From Bacteroidota bacterium (GTDB lineage Bacteria; Bacteroidota; Bacteroidia; B-17B0; Aurantibacillaceae), in contig JADJDM010000014.1 in NCBI GenBank assembly GCA_016702705.1, positions 98,912 to 162,911 of the forward strand: 64,000 bases of DNA. Reading direction: 5' to 3'. Positions 7,164 through 17,639 of the stretch are shown here, one piece after another. Made by a program: the position numbers and the translations under genes. The notes below the pieces were generated by a model. That model was not told the DNA's origin and did no database searches. It saw only the letters and a program-made list of their open reading frames with translations. Each line of letters begins with the position of its first letter. The first letter of the stretch is position 1.

Positions 7164-9243
7164 ATGAAAAATCTCTTTGTAATACTATGTATGATTTCAT
7201 GGGGTATGTTTTATGCACAACAAGCTAAAATTGACTCTTTACTTAAAGTTGTTGAAACAACAAAAATCGACACACAAAAGGTGTTAGCTCAAGCCGACCT
7301 AGTCTCGATATATTCTAAAACAAACGATAGCATAAAGTTTATTGAAACATTTAGTAGTGCTTATGAACTTGCTAAAAAAATAAAATTTTATCGTGGTGAA
7401 ATTCTTTTACTCATAAGAGAATCGAATTATTACACCAATAATTATGATCGCATAAAGAGTATTGATGCTTTAAAGACTGCAGAAAGTATTGCTCTAAAAC
7501 AAAAGAAAGTACTTCGCTTGGAAAAGTATATTATCAATACTCTATTTACTACAAATGGCAGGATGATTTTTCCTCGTCGTTGGATTATAGTTACAAGGCG
7601 CTTAAAATTTTTGAGAATAATAAAGATAATTTAAACACAGCCTTTTGTTATAGCCAAATAGGGAACTTATATAGAAAACAAAAATCTTATGATAAAGCAA
7701 AAGACTATTTTACAAAATCTTACCTAGTAGATAGCACTAACAATATTATTGAAAATCTGGGGGTAGATTTAACTAATCTTGGTCTAATTTATAGCGACCT
7801 TAAGAAGTATGAAAAATCTGTTTATTATTTAGAAAAAAGTTTAACGTACAAAAAACAGCTGGGCAATAAAAGAGGAGTTGTTAATTCATTAAATCTATTA
7901 GGTGCAACCTATATTGATTGGGGAAAACCCAATTTAGCTATCGAAAAATTAAACGAAGCACTTGAATTAAGTAAAAGTATAAATGATAATAAAGGCATTG
8001 CAAATAGTTTAATAAATCTTGGTGCTTCTTATCAAGCAATAAAAGACTATAAGAGAGCAATAGTATACTTATCAGAATGTATTGAACACTCCAAAAAAAT
8101 CGGAAACTATGATATATTAATTGATGCATACAGAGTTTTATCTGAAAGCTACGCAGCAACAAACAATACCGACAAAGCATATCAAATTCATTTGCTTTAT
8201 ACTACACTAAAAGACTCGATTTACAATTCAGAAAGTCAAAAGTTAATGATAGATATGCAAACAAAGTATGATTCGGAGAAAAAAGAAAATGAAAACAAAT
8301 TACTTCAAGCCGAAAATTCACTTTCTACATCAACCATAAAACAACAAAAGATAACAAGTTACTTTATTATAGGAGGATTAGTGCTAGCATTGTTATTAGC
8401 TTACTTTGTTTTTAGAGGCTTAAAACAACAGCGTAAAGCAAATTTAATAATATCTCAACAAAAATTATTAGTTGAAGAAAAGCACAAGGAAATAACTGAT
8501 AGTATCAATTATGCTGAACGTATTCAAAAAAGTTTTTTAGCATCAAATGAATTGCTCAACAAAAATTTAAAAACTACTTTGTTCTTTTTCAACCTAAAGA
8601 TGTTGTAAGTGGAGATTTTTATTGGGCATCCGAATTAAACAATGGAAACTTTGCATTAGTTACTGCCGATAGCACAGGGCATGGTGTACCTGGCGCTATT
8701 ATGAGTATTTTAAATATTTCGTCATTAGAAAAAGCTATTGAATTAGGTTTAACTGAACCTGCCGAAATATTTAATCACACTAGAAGTACTATTATTGAAC
8801 GGTTAAAAAAGGATGGTAGCAAAGAAGGTGGGAAAGATGGAATGGATGCAAGTATTGTATGCTTTGATTTTGCTAACTACATGATGAAATATAGTGCTGC
8901 TAACAATCCCATTTGGATCATACGAAACAATGAAATCATTGAACTACATCCAGATAAAATACCAGTTGGTAAACATGATAAAGACCAAACTACATTTTCG
9001 CAAAAGGAAATTAAATTGCACGTTGGAGATTTAGTTTATACTTTAACCGATGGAATGCCAGATCAATTTGGTGGTACAAAAGGAAAAAAATTCATGTACA
9101 AACAATTAAAGGAACTGCTAATTGCTAATTCATTTTTATCGATGATTGAACAAAAACAAACTTTACTAACTGCTTTCAATAATTGGAAAAAAGAGGCAGA
9201 GCAAGTGGATGATGTTTGTTTAATAGGCATAAAAATTTCATAA
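7164..9243 (+). pseudogene. TPR-SpoIIE phosphatase, subtype B, two frameshifts
   Basis: Three overlapping frames add up to one protein of about 690 residues: a signal peptide (MKNLFVILCMISWGMFYAQ), TPR repeats, a membrane helix (TSYFIIGGLVLALLLAYFVF), the linker KEITDSINYAERIQKSFLAS and a SpoIIE/PP2C domain. The first break is near 7525-7540 (LEKYIIN should continue as YQYSIYYKWQDDFSSSLDYS). The second is at the A5 run 8569-8573, where one more A restores NLKNYFVLFQPKDVVSGDFY. The phosphatase part keeps SGDFYWA, ADSTGHGVPGA, GGKDGMDAS and LTDGMPDQFGG. It is the most upstream gene of the array and may be dead or mis-sequenced. It ends 2 nt before the next gene. Confidence 0.85.
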
Positions 9244-9245
9244 AA

Positions 9246-11369
9246 ATGGACGAAAAAGAAATAAGGAATAGAAAAAGAAGAATTACTACTGTAGTAATCA
9301 CTGTATTTCTATTAATACCCTTTTTCACATTCTCCAATAAAGAAGATAGCTTGTTAAGTGCATTAAAAAATGCCAGTATCGACACCGTAAAATTTGACTT
9401 AACAGCAAAAATTTACACTATTCAAATTAAAAAGGGGAATTTCTCCAAAGCAAAATTCTATATTGATACTTTAAATATTCTTGCCGAAAAAATTAAAACA
9501 AAAAAAATCACTGCCACATTTTTTCAGTTAAAGGCTAATTATTTCTATAAAATAAATCATTTTGATTCTTCCATTTACTATAATTATAAGAGTATAGAAA
9601 TAGCGGCAAAAATCAAATACTATTTACCCTTAATAAGATGCCATGTAAATCTAGGTAATATTTATAATCAGAATTCCGATTATCAAAAGGCTATTTCTTC
9701 TTTTCAAAAGGCTGAGCAATATTCAATATTAACCAAAGATACCTTTGGTATTATTTCAACAACATTAAATATCGGGAGCTTATATTATTTTATAAACGAT
9801 TACAAGCAAGCGAAAATAAACTTCCTCACCACAATAAGAATCTGTGAGAAATCTCCAAAATATAAAAACGAATTAGCAAATGCCTATAATAATTATGCAA
9901 CTATATTCCTAAATCAAATGCCGATTAATTTAGATAGTGCAATGCATTACTATAATTTATATCTTCAGTTATCAACTGAACTTGAATTAGAAAACAACAT
10001 TGCATTAGCATACTATAACATTGCAGAAGTATATAGATCTAAACAAGAAACAGCAAAGGCCAGGGAAAATTATTTACTAGCCGAAAAAATATATCGTGAA
10101 GAAGAAGACACTGTGGGGTTAATGAAAGTTTTTCTTGGCTTTGCAGATAATTATATTTTGGAAAACAAAAATGCTGAAGCTTTAGATATGCTAAAAGAAG
10201 GATTACAATATAGTATACAATATGAAATGACTGCTCATACCTCCGATTTTTTAAAAAGCATTTCGACTGCATATTATAATTTAGGTAACTATAAAGAGGC
10301 TATAGATTATTACAAAAAAGGTTCTTTATTATCAGATTCTATTTATAATGCAGACAACTCCAAAATTTTGTACGATATGCAAACTAAGTACGAAACAGCT
10401 GAAAAAGAGAAACAAAACAAATTGTTAGAAGCAGAAAATATTATTTCAACTAAAACAATAAAACAACAACAATTAATTACTTATTTTATTATTGGTGGTC
10501 TATTGCTAACCTTGCTTCTGGCCTTCTTTATTTTTAGAGGGTTGAAAATTCAACGAAAAGCTAACGCTATAATTTCTAAACAAAAAGAAGAAGTTACTCA
10601 ACAAAAATTGATTGTTGAAGAACATCAAAAAGAAATTCTTGATTCTATTCATTATGCTAAGCGAATTCAAAACACCTTGCTAGCTCATAAAGAGTTTGTA
10701 GATCAATACATTCCAAACAATTTCATCTATTTTAACCCAAAGGATATTGTTAGCGGTGATTTTTACTGGGCAACTAAAAAGGAAAACTATTTTTATTTAG
10801 CTATTTGTGATAGCACAGGCCATGGAGTTCCAGGAGCTTTTATGAGTTTATTAAGCATTGGTTTTTTAAGTGAAGCAATTAATGAAAAACACATAATCGA
10901 ACCAAATAAAGTTTTTGATTATGTTCGAATGCGTTTAATTGATAGTGTGAGTAAAGATGGACAAAAGGATGGTTTTGATGGAATCCTACTCCAATTAAAT
11001 TTAGTCACTAAAGAAATTAAATATGCGGCTGCCAATAATGCTCCCATTCAAATTTCTAATGGAAATATAATTGAATTAGAAAAAGATAAAATGCCTGTTG
11101 GACATGGAGAAAGGAAAGAAGACTTTAAACTATTTAACATTACTGCAAATAAAGGAGACACTTTGTATTTATACACCGATGGTTATGCGGACCAATTTGG
11201 CGGATCTAAGGGCAAGAAATACAAATACAAACAATTAAATGAATTGTTAGCCAATAATAGTAATAAAGCATTAACAGAGCAGGCAGAATTATTAAGTGAA
11301 ACTTTTAATAGTTGGAAAGGAAATTTAGAACAGGTTGATGATGTTTGTGTTGTTGGAATAAGAATTTAG
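9246..11369 (+). CDS. TPR-containing SpoIIE-family PP2C phosphatase, subtype A
   Basis: ATG 9246 is chosen (2 nt after the previous stop) over an upstream TTG inside that gene. The 707-residue protein has an N-terminal hydrophobic segment (about 14-30), TPR repeats (about 60-390), a membrane helix near 410-432 (ITYFIIGGLLLTLLLAFFIF), a coiled coil, the linker KEILDSIHYAKRIQNTLLAH and a C-terminal SpoIIE domain. Metal-binding motifs are complete: KDIVSGDFYW (about 498), CDSTGHGVPGAF (about 520), DGFDGILL and YTDGYADQFGG (about 643). By family, such enzymes dephosphorylate Ser/Thr. The topology implies a periplasmic TPR sensor and a cytoplasmic phosphatase. Substrate unknown. Confidence 0.9.
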   Translation: MDEKEIRNRKRRITTVVITVFLLIPFFTFSNKEDSLLSALKNASIDTVKFDLTAKIYTIQIKKGNFSKAKFYIDTLNILAEKIKTKKITATFFQLKANYFYKINHFDSSIYYNYKSIEIAAKIKYYLPLIRCHVNLGNIYNQNSDYQKAISSFQKAEQYSILTKDTFGIISTTLNIGSLYYFINDYKQAKINFLTTIRICEKSPKYKNELANAYNNYATIFLNQMPINLDSAMHYYNLYLQLSTELELENNIALAYYNIAEVYRSKQETAKARENYLLAEKIYREEEDTVGLMKVFLGFADNYILENKNAEALDMLKEGLQYSIQYEMTAHTSDFLKSISTAYYNLGNYKEAIDYYKKGSLLSDSIYNADNSKILYDMQTKYETAEKEKQNKLLEAENIISTKTIKQQQLITYFIIGGLLLTLLLAFFIFRGLKIQRKANAIISKQKEEVTQQKLIVEEHQKEILDSIHYAKRIQNTLLAHKEFVDQYIPNNFIYFNPKDIVSGDFYWATKKENYFYLAICDSTGHGVPGAFMSLLSIGFLSEAINEKHIIEPNKVFDYVRMRLIDSVSKDGQKDGFDGILLQLNLVTKEIKYAAANNAPIQISNGNIIELEKDKMPVGHGERKEDFKLFNITANKGDTLYLYTDGYADQFGGSKGKKYKYKQLNELLANNSNKALTEQAELLSETFNSWKGNLEQVDDVCVVGIRI

Positions 11370-11411
11370 AATAATTTGGTAAACTCAATATAGATAAACA
11401 AAAGCAATATT

Positions 11412-13523
11412 ATGCGTAATTATACCCTATTCTTATTTCTACTACCATTGTTTTTTTCTGGTTACTCCCAAAGTAACAAAATTGATTCACTTCAAAAAGT
11501 TTGGCTTAATGCAAACAACAACGACTCGGCGAGAGCTAAAGCAATTAATTACCTTGTATGGCATTATTGTTTTGTTAATCCAGATAGTGCACTTAAATTA
11601 AATAACGATGAAATTAAGTTTGCTACAAAACTAAAGAAAGACATTTATATTGGACATGCTTTTGCTAATCGTGCACTTATATTCAATACACTTAGCTCCT
11701 ATGATTCATCAATTGCAGTTATCAAAAAAGCTAGGAAATATTATGAAAAGGTTAAGTATTCAAAAGGAATAGGAAAAACATTTGCAGGAGAAGGTTCAGT
11801 TTATATCTACACTGGTAACTTTTTAATGGCGCAAAAAATGTATTTACAAGCGCAATCATACTACGAGAAAATAAATGAAATAACTGAATTAGGCTCTGTA
11901 TATGCAAATCTGGGTATTGTATTTAAGTCATTCAAGAATTACACTAAAGCATTAGAATATCAACGAAAAGCAATCGAAATATATGAAAAGCAAAACGATT
12001 ATTTCCGTTTAGCATATCCATATAAATCAATTGGAGATATAATGGACCTCCAAAAAAAATATGATTCAGCTACATATTATTACGATAAAGCATTTTATTT
12101 CTGTGAAAAATCAGGCAACAAAGCTATGCTTGGAACCTTGGTATGTAACATAGGAATAATGAAAGGAGCACAAGGAAAGCCGAAGGAAGCAATTATTGAA
12201 TATGAAAAAGCAATTGCACTTGAAGAAAAACAGAATAATGAATATATGCTTAGTGTTATCTACAGCAATTTAAGTCAATCCTACCTTGACTTAAAGGATT
12301 ATAAAAAAGCATTAACAACCGGAAGAAGAGGTCTTGATTACGCTAACAAAATTGAATCTAACAATGAAATTATGATTAATAGTTGGATGGTTGCATTAGC
12401 CTATGAAGGGATTGGAGATAAATCGAATGCCTTTAACTATTTTAAAACATATATGACTTGGAAAGATAGTTTACTAAATGAAGAAAAAATAAGCGAACTA
12501 GCTGTAAAAGATGCAACTTACGAGTATGATAAGGAAAAACTTGCTGATAGTTTAAAAAATGTAAATGAACAAAATTTAATTCATGAAAAAGTAAAAATAA
12601 AGGAAAAGGAAATTAAGCAAGGTAATATCATAAGGTATTTATTAATTGGAGGATTACTGTTAGTTGTACTATTTGCCTTTTTCTTTTACAAACGTTTAAA
12701 ATTAACTCAAAAACAAAAGAAAATAATTGAAGAACAAAAGAAACTCGTTGAGCATCAAAGAGAATTGGTTGACGAGAAACAAAAGGAAATTCTAGACTCC
12801 ATACACTATGCAAAACGCATACAAAATACATTATTAGCGCATGAGGATTTTGTAAACGAAAATTTAGTAAATAATTTTATTTTATTTAACCCAAAAGATA
12901 TTGTAAGTGGAGACTTTTACTGGGCAACCAAAAGAGATAATCTATTTTATTTAGCAGTATGCGATAGCACCGGGCATGGTGTTCCTGGAGCATTTATGAG
13001 TTTATTAAACATCGGTTTTTTAAGTGAGGCAATAAATGAAAAAGATATTTTTGAACCGAATAAAGTATTTGATTATGTTAGGAACAGACTTATAAATAGC
13101 CTTGGAAAAGAGGGGCAAAAAGATGGCTTTGATGGCATATTACTTTGTTTTAATACGATTACAAACTCAATAACTTACGCAGCCGCCCACAATGAACCAA
13201 TACTTATTTCAAACAATACAATAATTGAGCTAGAAAAGGACAAAATGCCAGTTGGAATTGGTGAAAGAAAAGAAAATTTTGCCTTATACACTATCGATGC
13301 AAAACAGGGTGATACCTTGTATTTGTACACCGATGGATTTGCTGACCAATTTGGTGGTCCCAAAGGAAAAAAATTTAAGTACAAGCAATTAAATGATTTA
13401 CTTTTAAGTGTAAATAATAAACCATTAAAAGAGCAATCAAAATTATTAAGAGAGACCTTTGATAATTGGCGAGGAAATTTAGAGCAAGTTGATGATGTTT
13501 GTATCATTGGAATAAAAATTTAA
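11412..13523 (+). CDS. TPR-containing SpoIIE-family PP2C phosphatase, subtype A
   Basis: A 703-residue paralogue in the tandem array, 42 nt after the previous gene. A cleavable signal peptide (1-20, ending FFSGYSQ) is followed by six or more TPR repeats (about 60-330), a coiled coil, a membrane helix near 409-428 (YLLIGGLLLVVLFAFFFYK), a second coiled coil with KEILDSIHYAKRIQNTLLAH, and the SpoIIE domain with KDIVSGDFYW (about 494), CDSTGHGVPGAF, QKDGFDGILL and YTDGFADQFGG (about 638). All acidic metal ligands of the fold appear to be present. The TPR part differs strongly from its neighbours while the phosphatase part is close to identical in motifs. This suggests different inputs with a common output. 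Confidence 0.9.
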   Translation: MRNYTLFLFLLPLFFSGYSQSNKIDSLQKVWLNANNNDSARAKAINYLVWHYCFVNPDSALKLNNDEIKFATKLKKDIYIGHAFANRALIFNTLSSYDSSIAVIKKARKYYEKVKYSKGIGKTFAGEGSVYIYTGNFLMAQKMYLQAQSYYEKINEITELGSVYANLGIVFKSFKNYTKALEYQRKAIEIYEKQNDYFRLAYPYKSIGDIMDLQKKYDSATYYYDKAFYFCEKSGNKAMLGTLVCNIGIMKGAQGKPKEAIIEYEKAIALEEKQNNEYMLSVIYSNLSQSYLDLKDYKKALTTGRRGLDYANKIESNNEIMINSWMVALAYEGIGDKSNAFNYFKTYMTWKDSLLNEEKISELAVKDATYEYDKEKLADSLKNVNEQNLIHEKVKIKEKEIKQGNIIRYLLIGGLLLVVLFAFFFYKRLKLTQKQKKIIEEQKKLVEHQRELVDEKQKEILDSIHYAKRIQNTLLAHEDFVNENLVNNFILFNPKDIVSGDFYWATKRDNLFYLAVCDSTGHGVPGAFMSLLNIGFLSEAINEKDIFEPNKVFDYVRNRLINSLGKEGQKDGFDGILLCFNTITNSITYAAAHNEPILISNNTIIELEKDKMPVGIGERKENFALYTIDAKQGDTLYLYTDGFADQFGGPKGKKFKYKQLNDLLLSVNNKPLKEQSKLLRETFDNWRGNLEQVDDVCIIGIKI

Positions 13524-13540
13524 TTTTACTAAATTAGCAC

Positions 13541-15583
13541 ATGAAATCAATTTCTAAATATTTAGCTATACTACTATCACTTTCATTTTTGTTGAGTTCT
13601 TCAAGTATCAAATCACAAACCTCTAAAATTGACTCACTTTTAGAGGTTAATAAAAAATTAAAGGATACGGATACAGTTAAGGTTCTTAATCTATTAAAAA
13701 TAACGCAGGAGTGCAGACAGAAACAAGATATTGCAAACGCAATTAAATATGCTAAAGAAGCTGAAGCTTTATTTTCAAAATCTAAAAACAAATCTCTTTA
13801 TGCAAAAACAAATTACCTCTTAGGTGTAACGCACTATAATAACACTCAATATAAAGAAGCTTTGGCATACATGCTTAAAGCCCTGAGTTTATATGAGGAA
13901 CAAAAAGACAAAGCAAAAGTTGCAAACACTTATAATGTAATAGCATTAATCTATCAAGATCAAACCTTTTACGCACAAGCGCAAGAATTTCATCTTAAAT
14001 GTCTTAAAATGAGGGAAGAGTTAAAAGACTCAGGAAATTTAGGAGGGAGTTATTCTAACATTGGACTAAACTATTACAACATAGCTAAGCAAAAACGCGA
14101 GGATAATTACGAATCTCAAAATATAAAGGATGCAATTAGCCATTTAAAAAAAGCGTATGATTTGGCTGTCCGTTCTGATAATATTCAAGTGCAAGCAAAC
14201 TCATTAGGTAACCTTTCAAATATAATGAATGATTTGATGAAGTACGATGAAGCTTTAAAATACGCCCAACAAGCTTTAAAAATTTATCAAGAAACTGAAG
14301 ATGTATATCAAGAGTCAGTTTCATTAATAGATATTGGCTCCATTTATTTAGCACAAAAAAAACATAAAGAGGCTATCCCCTATTTTGAAAAATCCTTGCA
14401 ATTTGGAATTGAAAATAAAGATCGAGAAATACAGCACTATTGTTATGCAAATCTAGTTTCGTGTTATGAAAAAATAGGCGATTTTACTAAAGCTTTTAAG
14501 TATCAAAAAGAAATGATTGCTGTAAAGGATTCCTTATTTAATAGCGAAAACTCTAAGCAAATAAATGATATGCAGGTTAAATATGACTCTGAAAAAAAGG
14601 AAAGCGAAAATAAATTATTACAAGTTGAAAACGAATTATCTAATAAAACGCTTAAAAGTCAACAAATTACTATGTATTTTGTTATCGGAGGTTTATTAAT
14701 TGCTGTATTCTTTGGATTTTTCATTTTTAAAAGTTTAAAGAAACAACGTCAAGCAAATTTTATCATTTCTAAGCAAAAAAACGAAGTAGAGGCGCAACGA
14801 GATTTAATTAATCAACAAAAACATCTTGTAGAAGAACATCAAAAGGAAATTTTAGATTCTATTCATTATGCTAAAAGAATTCAAAATACCATCATTGCGC
14901 ATAAGGATTTTATTGATGAAAACTTAGAAAACAATTTCGTTTACTTTAATCCAAAGGATATTGTGAGCGGAGATTTTTACTGGGCAACGAAAAAAGATAA
15001 TTACTTCTTTTTAGCAGCTTGTGATAGCACAGGTCATGGTGTACCTGGAGCTTTTATGAGCTTACTTAATATTGGTTTTTTAAGTGAAGCAATTAATGAA
15101 AAAGACATAATTGAACCTTCTGAAATTTTTGATTACACCCGAGGACGTTTGATTTCAAGTATAAGCAAGGATGGGCAAAAAGATGGCTTTGATGGAATTT
15201 TAATTCGAATTGATACTATTACCAAAGAAATAATGTATGTAGCAGCAAATAATAACCCTGTAATTGTTTCAGGTAATCAATTGCTTGATTTAGCAGTGGA
15301 TAAAATGCCTGTGGGTCATGGAGAAAGAAAACAAAATTTTAGTCAACATAAACTAGAATATAAATCTGGGGATATGCTTTACCTTTATACAGATGGATAT
15401 GCTGATCAGTTTGGTGGGCCAAAGGGAAAGAAATTTAAATACAAACCTTTGAATGAAATGTTAATCAGTATATCTACGAAACCATTATCTGAACAATCTG
15501 AAATATTAAGTAATAGATTTAATGATTGGAGAGGAGACTTGGAGCAGGTTGACGACGTATTAATTATTGGTATTCAACTTTAA
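13541..15583 (+). CDS. TPR-containing SpoIIE-family PP2C phosphatase, subtype A
   Basis: 680 residues, starting 17 nt after the previous stop. Signal peptide 1-26 (LSSSSIKSQ), TPR repeats from about 60 to 340, membrane helix near 377-397 (MYFVIGGLLIAVFFGFFIFK), a long coiled coil (QKNEVEAQRDLINQQKHLVE), then the SpoIIE domain with KDIVSGDFYW (about 472), CDSTGHGVPGAF (about 494), QKDGFDGILI and YTDGYADQFGG (about 616), ending EQVDDVLIIGI. It belongs to the same subtype as the genes on either side and is probably co-transcribed with them. Confidence 0.9.
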   Translation: MKSISKYLAILLSLSFLLSSSSIKSQTSKIDSLLEVNKKLKDTDTVKVLNLLKITQECRQKQDIANAIKYAKEAEALFSKSKNKSLYAKTNYLLGVTHYNNTQYKEALAYMLKALSLYEEQKDKAKVANTYNVIALIYQDQTFYAQAQEFHLKCLKMREELKDSGNLGGSYSNIGLNYYNIAKQKREDNYESQNIKDAISHLKKAYDLAVRSDNIQVQANSLGNLSNIMNDLMKYDEALKYAQQALKIYQETEDVYQESVSLIDIGSIYLAQKKHKEAIPYFEKSLQFGIENKDREIQHYCYANLVSCYEKIGDFTKAFKYQKEMIAVKDSLFNSENSKQINDMQVKYDSEKKESENKLLQVENELSNKTLKSQQITMYFVIGGLLIAVFFGFFIFKSLKKQRQANFIISKQKNEVEAQRDLINQQKHLVEEHQKEILDSIHYAKRIQNTIIAHKDFIDENLENNFVYFNPKDIVSGDFYWATKKDNYFFLAACDSTGHGVPGAFMSLLNIGFLSEAINEKDIIEPSEIFDYTRGRLISSISKDGQKDGFDGILIRIDTITKEIMYVAANNNPVIVSGNQLLDLAVDKMPVGHGERKQNFSQHKLEYKSGDMLYLYTDGYADQFGGPKGKKFKYKPLNEMLISISTKPLSEQSEILSNRFNDWRGDLEQVDDVLIIGIQL

Positions 15584-15629
15584 TTTAAAGCTTTCGTTTT
15601 GCCATTTTTTATGTAATTTGACATATATT

Positions 15630-17555
15630 ATGAAAACAACAGTTTCAAAAATAGTTTGCCTAGTTAGTTCCCTTGTGTTACTAATTTGTTTTAATGTTAA
15701 AATTTCTGCACAATCATCAAGGTGTGAAAATTATTTAAATAAAGCTGAAGACGTTTATAGTTCAAACCCAGACTCTTCTTTCTATTATGCCAACTTAGGA
15801 CTCGAATGCGCATTAAGTAAGCAAGATACTATTCTGCTTGCTGAAGCCTACTCGCAATTTGGGAGATATTACTTATTAAAATCAAACCTAAAGCTTTCTG
15901 AAAACAATTTAAATAAGGCACAACAATTTTACATCTATCTTAACAACAAAGCTGGGCTGGCACACATTTACAGTCTAAAATCAATCCTTCAAAAAAGAAT
16001 TCATAATTATAAAGAATCGATTCGCTTTATTGAATTGTCAGTAGAGTTATACCAACAATTGCCAAAAAAAAATGGATTAATAAGTGGATTACTAAATTTA
16101 TCTAATAGCTATATTGGAGAAAAAGACACAGCGAAGCTTAAATACACCTTTCTTAGATTAGATACTCTTTATCCTATTATGTCATTGCATTCTAGGTATT
16201 ATTATCTGCAAAATAAAGCACGTTTTTTTATGTTGGAAAAACAATACGCAAAGGCTGATTCTTTATTAGAACAAGCATTTGATATAGCAACAAAGGAAAA
16301 CATGATTGACAGTAGAGCCACAATTACCATGGTAATGGGCAGAAACTATCGATTAATGAATAAACTTAAGGAGTCGGAAAAGATTTTAAAACAAAGTGAA
16401 ATTATTTGTAAGGAAAGTAATCTCGATCATGAGTTAGTAGAAACATATACTGAGCTAGTAGAAACATACAAACTCATGGAAAATTACAAACTCTCTCTTT
16501 TTTATTTTGAAACCCTAAGTAAAATTGAAAAGAAAATAATAAACCTCGAAAAAGTGAATGAAATTGCTTCTTTAGAGAAAAAACTAGTTGAAACCGAAAA
16601 GCAAAAAGAAATTGAAGGAGAGAAAGAAAAAACAAACATTGAGGTTGGGAAGAACAAAAAACTAATTATTACACTTTTCTTAATTAGTGCCCTGCTCTTT
16701 CTTTCCATCTATCTTTATGTGCGTACTCAAAAGCTTAAAAACAAGATTCATGAAAAGAGTATGTTGGTTCAACAAAAGGCCACTGAGCTTGCTGCTCGAC
16801 AAAAAGAAATACTTGATTCGATTAATTACGCAAAGAAGATTCAATATGCCTTGCTTGCTAATAAATCATTTATTGACGCCAATTTAAAAAGCAATTTTAT
16901 TTTCTTTAAACCTAAAGATATAGTATCTGGTGATTTTTATTGGGCGACTTCGAGGGCCTCAGCCGCCGGGGATTTATTTTACTTGGCTGTTTGTGATAGC
17001 ACGGGGCATGGAGTTCCTGGAGCTTTTATGAGTTTGTTAAGCATTGGGTTTTTAAGTGAAGCTATAAATGAAAAACAGATTGAAAAACCAAACGAAGTAT
17101 TTAATTATGTAAGATCGCGATTGGTTAATAGCGTTACTGGAGAAGGACAAAAAGATGGTTTTGATGGAATATTAGTTTGTTTTAACAAAACAACAGGTGA
17201 AATAACTTATGCCTCTGCTTACAATAAGCCTATTTTAATAGAGGACGGTAAAATTATTGAATTGCCAACCGACAAGATGCCAGTAGGACTTGGAGTGCGG
17301 GAAACATCCTTCACCAATTTTACTATTACTCACAAATCAAATGCTAAATTATATCTTTATACAGATGGATACGCTGACCAATTTGGCGGGGAGAAAGGCA
17401 AGAAATTTAAATACAAACAGCTCAACGATTTTATACTTTCCAATTCGGATGAGCAAATGCAAACACAAGCTAATAAACTAGCCCACAATTTAACAGCATG
17501 GCAAGGTGATTTAGAACAAGTAGATGATATTTGCGTAATAGGTATTAACTTATAA
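15630..17555 (+). CDS. TPR-containing SpoIIE-family PP2C phosphatase, subtype A, with GC-rich insertion
   Basis: ATG 15630 gives 641 residues and a clear signal peptide (1-28, ending KISAQ); an upstream start at 15567 would lie in the previous gene. The TPR region is shorter and more degenerate than in its neighbours. A membrane helix lies near 344-366 (KLIITLFLISALLFLSIYLY), then the linker KEILDSINYAKKIQYALLAN and the SpoIIE domain (KDIVSGDFYW near 428, CDSTGHGVPGAF, QKDGFDGILV, YTDGYADQFGG). Right after GDFYWAT it has SRASAAGD where paralogues have four residues; the DNA there (about 16947-16972) is far richer in G+C than its surroundings. Last gene of the array. Confidence 0.9.
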   Translation: MKTTVSKIVCLVSSLVLLICFNVKISAQSSRCENYLNKAEDVYSSNPDSSFYYANLGLECALSKQDTILLAEAYSQFGRYYLLKSNLKLSENNLNKAQQFYIYLNNKAGLAHIYSLKSILQKRIHNYKESIRFIELSVELYQQLPKKNGLISGLLNLSNSYIGEKDTAKLKYTFLRLDTLYPIMSLHSRYYYLQNKARFFMLEKQYAKADSLLEQAFDIATKENMIDSRATITMVMGRNYRLMNKLKESEKILKQSEIICKESNLDHELVETYTELVETYKLMENYKLSLFYFETLSKIEKKIINLEKVNEIASLEKKLVETEKQKEIEGEKEKTNIEVGKNKKLIITLFLISALLFLSIYLYVRTQKLKNKIHEKSMLVQQKATELAARQKEILDSINYAKKIQYALLANKSFIDANLKSNFIFFKPKDIVSGDFYWATSRASAAGDLFYLAVCDSTGHGVPGAFMSLLSIGFLSEAINEKQIEKPNEVFNYVRSRLVNSVTGEGQKDGFDGILVCFNKTTGEITYASAYNKPILIEDGKIIELPTDKMPVGLGVRETSFTNFTITHKSNAKLYLYTDGYADQFGGEKGKKFKYKQLNDFILSNSDEQMQTQANKLAHNLTAWQGDLEQVDDICVIGINL

Positions 17556-17639
17556 TTACGAAATCAACATACTTTTCTTAATAAACAGGTAAAATTTTAG
17601 TGGATAAACCATTCTTTATTAACTAATTTAGCTTAGTTA

